DNA from: Conus ventricosus
Lineage: Eukaryota > Mollusca > Gastropoda > Neogastropoda > Conidae
DNA length: 12,500 nt
Reading direction: 5' to 3'
NCBI GenBank assembly: GCA_018398815.1
Contig: CM031596.1
Location: forward strand, 59,957,020-59,969,519
Made by a program: the position numbers and the translations under genes. A model generated the notes under the pieces. It saw only the letters and a list, made by a program, of their open reading frames with translations, was not told the origin of the DNA and made no database searches. This document shows positions 7,899 through 12,500 of this stretch, piece by piece (position 1 is the first letter of the stretch; each line of letters begins with the position of its first letter).

Positions 7899-8299
7899 TC
7901 ATGGACACGATCATACCTCAGAACAAACAAACAAAAAACAAACAAAAACCTGGGACACTTGAATTAAGTGGGAAATAGGCTATCAATATGGGCAAGGGAT
8001 GAATGCTCAGAGCCCTACGCTGGAACTCACTGTCACCGCGGAGACTGACCAACACAAGAGATAAATACACGCAGCTTAGACGAATCGCAAAGCGATGCAT
8101 GCCTACTGAAGAGTTATGATTCGATCTTCAGTCCCTTCCACGCGCTGCACATGTGAAGGGGGGGGGGGGGGGGGAGGGTATACGTATGTCGTTCTAAAAG
8201 GTGACGGGGCGGGGAAATAGTGGTGCTGGACCCATCTGCTAGCACACGGACTGTTAACCTGTTATCTGGCACCCTCATCCTTTCCCTTTGACACATGAG
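7899..8299. other. Unique spacer with a 17-nt G homopolymer
   Basis: After an A-rich CAAACAAAAACAAACAAAAA-type stretch, the DNA looks unique. Positions 8158-8174 are an uninterrupted run of 17 G. The last 40 bases are pyrimidine-rich (CACCCTCATCCTTTCCCTTT) and end in GAG directly before the ATG at 8300, so they could serve as a splice acceptor. No gene was recognised within the spacer. Confidence 0.55.
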
Positions 8300-8740
8300 A
8301 TGTCTTCACGTCGAAGAAAGACAGATTTCAAACTTTACTGGAACACACTGAAGTCCTACTGTTTGTCTACTGACAATCATAATGGCCCGTCCTACCCTGC
8401 TCTCACCGTGATCGCAGTTTCGGTTTTCTTCTCCATGTCTTTGTGCTTGAAGCGTTCGCAGTCGGGGTCGTCTGTATCAGCAACGTCACGGAATTGTCAG
8501 TACACGGATGTGGTGGCACCCTACTTCGTAGGGGAACGCTCAGTCACGCTGGCTCTGCGACCGAGCAATTATCACTGCCAGAATCGGATAAAGGAAATGG
8601 TGCCCTGCTGGATCAGAACAGGCATCACTGAGCACCGCCAAAGTGACAAGGCAGCTTTCTCCACCGGTGAGTTGCCTTATGATGATCTGATAACTGATTT
8701 AGGCCTACTCCCTTTTGATCAGTGCCGGTGTCGTATATAA
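8300..8740 (+). CDS. Unidentified open frame, possible exon of a single-pass membrane protein
   Basis: From the ATG at 8300 the frame encodes 146 residues and is not low complexity. Residues 1-10 are basic (MSSRRRKTDF). Residues 32-50 (YPALTVIAVSVFFSMSLCL) form a plausible membrane segment followed by KR. The remainder has spaced cysteines (RNCQY, YHCQN, VPCWIR). An in-frame TAA at 8255 precedes it. A good donor, ACCG|GTGAGT, lies at 8666/8667 after 122 codons plus one base, so the true coding part may end there. The printed stop at 8738-8740 falls inside the terminal repeat of the neighbouring mobile element. Type II topology and first-exon status are inferences. No family was recognised. 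A chance frame remains possible. Confidence 0.35.
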   Translation: MSSRRRKTDFKLYWNTLKSYCLSTDNHNGPSYPALTVIAVSVFFSMSLCLKRSQSGSSVSATSRNCQYTDVVAPYFVGERSVTLALRPSNYHCQNRIKEMVPCWIRTGITEHRQSDKAAFSTGELPYDDLITDLGLLPFDQCRCRI

Positions 8741-8943
8741 TACTGTCGTCATAAAATCGTGTCGCGGCGACAGTATTTCCCGGGAAATACTGCATTTTAT
8801 GGACAGCTACAATATTCTATGGGACATTTTTCGTGAAAAGTTGTCGCGCGACATTTTTTTCCAGCAATTATTGTCGCTGCAACAATTTTTCACGTGAAAT
8901 TGCTATCGCTGCGATACAATTCCAGGGCGACAGTATTATATAC
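8733..8943. mobile_element. 211-bp MITE-like element with 16-bp perfect TIRs and serial palindromes
   Basis: The ends are GTATATAATACTGTCG (8733-8748) and its exact reverse complement (8928-8943). TA dinucleotides at both ends would fit TA target duplication, as in Tc1/mariner-type MITEs, but that is inferred. The interior holds a run of self-complementary units: TGTCGCGGCGACA (8760-8772), a perfect 22-bp palindrome centred at 8781/8782, TTTTCGTGAAAA (8828-8839), TGTCGCGCGACA (8842-8853), an imperfect one at 8870-8886, TTTCACGTGAAA (8888-8899) and TATCGCTGCGATA (8904-8916). A longer stem, CTGTC..CATAAAAT (8743-8757) with ATTTTATGGACAG (8794-8806), encloses the 22-bp palindrome. There is no transposase. 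Confidence 0.75.
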
Positions 8944-8946
8944 AGA

Positions 8947-8955
8947 CCCCCCCCA

Positions 8956-8983
<28 letters not shown>
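8947..8983. repeat. C homopolymer (C)8-A-(C)28
   Basis: Runs of 8 and 28 C are separated by a single A and start four bases after the MITE-like element. GTGCCGG occurs on both sides of the element plus C run (8722-8728 and about 8985-8991). This may be a chance match or a duplication flanking a larger insertion. Confidence 0.93.
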
Positions 8984-8987
<4 letters not shown>

Positions 8988-9504
8988 CCGGGGTGGTGAC
9001 GGGACAAAGCTATAGGTGCCTATGAACGGGGATCCGGACTGAAGGCTGTGCCCATTTATGCCACTAATTTAAAGTGCTTTAGTGAAGATCATAAGAAACC
9101 TAGAATGGAAAGAGAATCAGCAGAAGTTGATGAGAGAACAGAAAAGAAAAGGAGCGGGGAAAAGAAATGACAAACAAAACACAACGCCTCCACTCCGATT
9201 TCAAACTTGACAAGGGCAGACGATACTTTCATCAAGGGTAGTTCAATCATTTGCTCTATATGAAAGCCCTACGTTATCTGTGCCAGATAATACTAAGAAG
9301 AACCCGGTTTGCGTCGGCCAAGATTAAAAAGAAAGATAAATAAACGTTTACACTTTAAGTATCCGCTCGAAAAGCACTCGGCGAAAGGACCTCAATCCGA
9401 TGGCCTTGACAGGGAAGTTGATAAACCTGTTAGGGTTCCGCTTTGGGCGGTGCGTTGTGTACTCAGCTTTCCGGTCTCTTGGTCTCTCATGTCAAGGGCA
9501 CTTG
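8984..9504. other. Unique non-coding DNA
   Basis: No gene, tRNA-like box or repeat was recognised. Base composition is balanced at first and becomes A-rich near 9080-9180 (AAAGAAAAGGAGCGGGGAAA). Short frames here lack any recognisable domain. Confidence 0.5.
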
Positions 9505-9657
9505 GAGGAAAAAGGGAGACGACGGGAGAGGGAAGGGAGGGGGGGAAGGGGGAGGTGGGGGAGTGGAGGGGGGGGAACAGATGGTGTTGGAAATGGGGAG
9601 ACGGCGGGGAACAAAGGGGGGGGGGGGGGATGGGGAGGGGGAGGGGGAGTGGAGGTG
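9505..9657 (+). repeat. G-rich, quadruplex-prone purine tract
   Basis: Many GGG to GGGGGGG runs are separated by one to several bases, including a 14-nt G run at 9616-9629 and GGGGAGGGGGAGGGGGAG afterwards. The strand is almost free of pyrimidines for long stretches. Frames through it give Gly/Arg-rich or, on the other strand, Pro-rich peptides and are not credible genes. Confidence 0.85.
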
Positions 9658-10146
9658 TTAGAGTGAAAAAGAGGTAGGGCAGAATCATTGAAATGTTCAT
9701 TTCGTTACTCCGCGACCGTAGTCACTGGGGTTTGAATGCATGAAAGGAAACTCTCAAAATGTTGCTCTACCTCACATTCTCTGTTTGTACGAGGTTTTTT
9801 GTTGTTGTTGTTTTTTGTTGTGTACTGTGTGCTGTGTTAAGAACACGTTGTGTTGAGAATGGCAGTTCGAATCCCTAGGCACTCTTATATTCGTGTTTAT
9901 TCGTTTCTTTAGAGAGGATGTTTTACTTGTTTGTGCGTCTCAGTCTCAGCCTCTGCTAGCAAAATGAAGTAGAAACAGTATCAATTTGGAGTCACGAAAC
10001 ACGTGATTGTTTTACGACAGATAGAGAGCAAACGCTCTTTCCCTTGTGTAAGGTGTGTGTATCAGGTCAGTCAGAATCAGATCTCTTTGACCATACAAAG
10101 ATGCTGGGGCTACACTCATTTCTTCCCCTCACATAAATACTGACAC
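9658..10146. other. Mostly unique DNA with a short (GTT)n and a tRNA-like fragment
   Basis: A T/G-rich stretch at 9792-9830 (TTTTTTGTTGTTGTTGTTTT) leads into a tRNA-like motif, described separately. The rest shows no gene and no further repeat. Confidence 0.5.
9828..9880 (+). other. Degenerate tRNA-derived SINE head (B box AGTTCGAATCC)
   Basis: AGTTCGAATCC at 9864-9874 matches the RNA polymerase III B box GGTTCGANTCC at 10 of 11 positions. Upstream, TGTGCTGTGTTAAGAACACG resembles the A-box region TGGCGCAGTGGTTAAGCACACG of many invertebrate SINEs with small deletions. The gap between the boxes is somewhat shorter than in a tRNA, and no cloverleaf is possible. A decayed SINE is the likeliest source. 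No tail or target duplication could be identified. Confidence 0.4.
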
Positions 10147-10166
10147 TTTTTTTTTTTCTCTCACAG
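10147..10166 (+). promoter_or_regulatory. Candidate 3' splice site
   Basis: A run of eleven T followed by CTCTCACAG makes a near-ideal metazoan acceptor, with AG at 10165-10166. Downstream frames are short: one stops after about 11 codons and another after 16. If joined to the donor at 8666/8667 the frame would continue for about a dozen codons to a TAA. That pairing is speculative. Confidence 0.3.
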
Positions 10167-10613
10167 GAATGGGGATTTCGTATAGCCGAGACTCAACACA
10201 GTAATCATCAGCTATAATTTTATTGGTCACAGCCAAGCCAAGCACACTGAATCTGTTGAGAGCTGTCACTGTAGGGAAGGGGGAGGGGGGGGGGTTAAAA
10301 GTCCTGTCTCGAATGAATGCAGTGTCACGATTTACGAATTATATTATTAGTTCATAACACAATAACAAATCTGTTTACATCCTAACGGCAGTAAACGATA
10401 AGGATGCCAAGCATATCCTTCATTTGTCATCCCAGTTTTAAAACAAATGAACGACGTGATCAAATGCAACACAACAACAAAGAAAAAAAGTGAGAAACCC
10501 ATGTGAGCAATTAGACAAAGCAAAACAGAAAACTAGCGTTCTTGACAGGAATATTTACATCCAGCCATCTAGTCGCCATCCGTTACATCATAACTGTGCA
10601 GAAAATTAAAACA
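10167..10613. other. Unique AT-leaning DNA, no recognised gene
   Basis: The stretch includes a short G run near 10275-10294 and AT-rich sequence at 10340-10370. No convincing polyadenylation signal, coding frame or repeat was found. Confidence 0.5.
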
Positions 10614-10645
<32 letters not shown>

Positions 10646-10655
10646 ATCTCTCTCT

Positions 10656-10688
<33 letters not shown>

Positions 10689-10744
10689 GACCACCACTAC
10701 CCCCTCCAAACCCCACGGACCAACAACAACAACACACACACACA

Positions 10745-10775
<31 letters not shown>

Positions 10776-11045
10776 CAAAACACACACACACACGCACGCA
10801 CGCACCACACGCGCGCGCACCAAAACACACACACACACCACACACACACACACACAAAACACACACACACACCACCACACACACAAAACGCACGCACCCA
10901 CACCCCGCGCACACCCACACGTGCACACACACACAACACACACACACACACACACACACACACCCCACAACACCCACACACAACACACAACACACACAAC
11001 ACACACACACACACACATCAACACACACACACACACACACAAAAC

Positions 11046-11113
<68 letters not shown>
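10614..11113. repeat. (CT)n followed by a very long interrupted (CA)n array
   Basis: CT dinucleotides at 10614-10687 are separated by about 40 bp (with CAACAACAACA at 10723) from an AC-rich array at 10731-11113. The array is interrupted by CC, AAAA, CACG and GCGCGCGC (10811-10818), and is purest at its right end (about 11048-11112). Two long frames on opposite strands span it and are artefacts (His-Thr and Cys-Val). The alternating purine-pyrimidine sequence is strongly Z-DNA-prone. Confidence 0.95.
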
Positions 11114-11117
<4 letters not shown>

Positions 11118-11343
11118 ACACTGACTAACTGACTGACTGCTGATACCATTTACTGTCAGATTACATATTGTTGTGCTGACATTTTAAAAGCATAGAAATA
11201 ACAAATTAATGAAAAGCCAAAAATTATACATCTGAATGATGTAAAAATCATAAAGGAAATTAACAGGGAACATTTTAACATTTATATAAATATTAATCAG
11301 AATGTATTAAACAAATTACTTTAAAACTGTGCAGAAATTAAAA
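11114..11343. other. AT-rich spacer
   Basis: The DNA between the long CA array and copy B is AT-rich with a short CTGA repeat (TGACTAACTGACTGACTG) at its start. No gene or inverted repeat was recognised. Confidence 0.5.
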
Positions 11344-11776
11344 ACCAACAGCGGGTCGATCGGTTTTATACTGTTTAAAGGTTATTATTCACTGAAAAAG
11401 CTAACTTTGCTATATAGTCTAAACATCATAAGGGACACGTGACACATTTTTGTGTTTTTCAACTGGTTAAGTTGACTTCCGTCAAAATCTACAGTGAAAC
11501 ATTAATTTTTCCCTTAATGAATAATTTATTTAGAAGGGCTAGATTATTATCTTAAGAATATTATTATGACAAGAAGATTCCCGACAATAGAAATTTAAAC
11601 AGGATCTATGCGGAACAAAAGGTCTACAAAATGCTTCTTTAATGAAATGAAATAAAAAGATAGTGGACTTACCGTAAGATGGGGGTGGGGGTGAGGGAAG
11701 ACTGCATTGTTCAGGTCTGGTGAACTCAATTTGTCAGTAATGCTCGTGCACACATACCCACTCACACATAAACAAG

Positions 11777-11984
<208 letters not shown>

Positions 11985-12251
11985 GCGCGCATGCAAAGAG
12001 AGACAGACAGAGAGATGTGGGTTTGTACCACATTCTGATCTAACACAGTCTGTCGGTGCCGGCTAGTCTCGTGTGGGACATGGTAAACATCGTTTCCGTC
12101 CGACGGATAGTTCAGTGATAGGAACTGGTTTGCTTTAGGTATGTTGACCTCGAATGGTAATTGGTCCTTCAGTATTGCTCTGAACGTTCTTCGGGTTGTA
12201 GTATGACCTCGGCGGTTGGCTAGGCTGTAGACATCATGGCTAGCAGTCCTC

Positions 12252-12263
12252 TGTGTGTGTGTG

Positions 12264-12323
<60 letters not shown>

Positions 12324-12328
12324 TGTGT

Positions 12329-12360
<32 letters not shown>
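12252..12360. repeat. (GT)n-(GTGC)n-(GT)n microsatellite in copy B (intact LINE target equivalent)
   Basis: GT repeats, then about eleven GTGC tetranucleotides, then GT repeats with one TGTAT interruption. The left flank CAGTCCTCT matches 2373-2381, and the right flank TAATGCGAG matches 7555-7563. This is the array that the LINE has split in copy A. Confidence 0.93.
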
Positions 12361-12500
12361 AATGCGAGAAAAGATTAACATTGCAGAAGGTCTGCACTTA
12401 ATTAATCTCTCCTGAATTATCACATCATGTGAGTGTCAGCAGTGTCATTCGCTTAGAAAAGATGATGATAAGCCTAGATAAAGAGAAAGGCTTGACAAAT

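Noticed and set aside
9309..9700. Gly/Arg-rich plus-strand and Pro-rich minus-strand frames
   Set aside because: They are artefacts of the G-rich tract. Three frames overlap with equal claim.
10542..11132. Long open frames on both strands through the CA array (196 and 171 codons)
   Set aside because: They encode only His-Thr or Cys-Val dipeptides. A dinucleotide repeat without stops is open by default.

Overview
This window looks like non-genic, repeat-rich animal DNA, most likely from a marine invertebrate and plausibly a mollusc. That assignment is an inference. It rests on the very long (AC)n, (GT)n, (CT)n and (GAA)n arrays, on C and G homopolymers up to 33 nt, and on an I-group LINE of the kind common in mollusc genomes. 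There are no operons, rRNA, complete tRNA genes or CRISPR arrays. Simple repeats occupy roughly one eighth of the window.

Layout. 1-300: an open frame entering from the left edge and ending at a stop followed by AATAAA and GT-rich sequence, so possibly the 3' end of a gene. 489-876: a composite microsatellite. 877-1511: apparently unique DNA with a 33-nt C run. 1512-2395: left half of a duplicated segment (copy A). 2396-7433: a 5-kb non-LTR retrotransposon on the minus strand. 7434-7700: right half of copy A. 7792-8299: (GA)n, unique DNA and a G run. 8300-8740: an unidentified open frame with a predicted membrane segment and a good splice donor. 8733-8943: a small non-autonomous element with 16-bp terminal inverted repeats, packed with palindromes. 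8947-10613: C run, G-rich tract and a tRNA-like SINE fragment. 10614-11113: a long (CT)n/(AC)n block. 11344-12500: copy B of the duplicated segment, running off the right edge.

Main result. Copy B is uninterrupted, so it acts as the empty-site paralogue of copy A and defines the LINE ends to within a few bases inside a (GT)n/(AC)n array. Read on the minus strand, the LINE has a 5' array of about eleven 48-bp units, then endonuclease, reverse transcriptase (GIPQGS, YADD), RNase H (YTDGS), a CCHC knuckle, a 3' hairpin and a (TTTCC)-type tail. Each array unit carries a 7-bp hairpin, and ten carry a match to the YY1 site AANATGGCGNC. The main reading frame is broken many times, mostly by single-base indels. 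This is either a dead copy or a sign of indel error in the assembly.

No host pathway can be reconstructed. The second notable object is the 211-bp element at 8733-8943, built almost entirely of successive self-complementary units.
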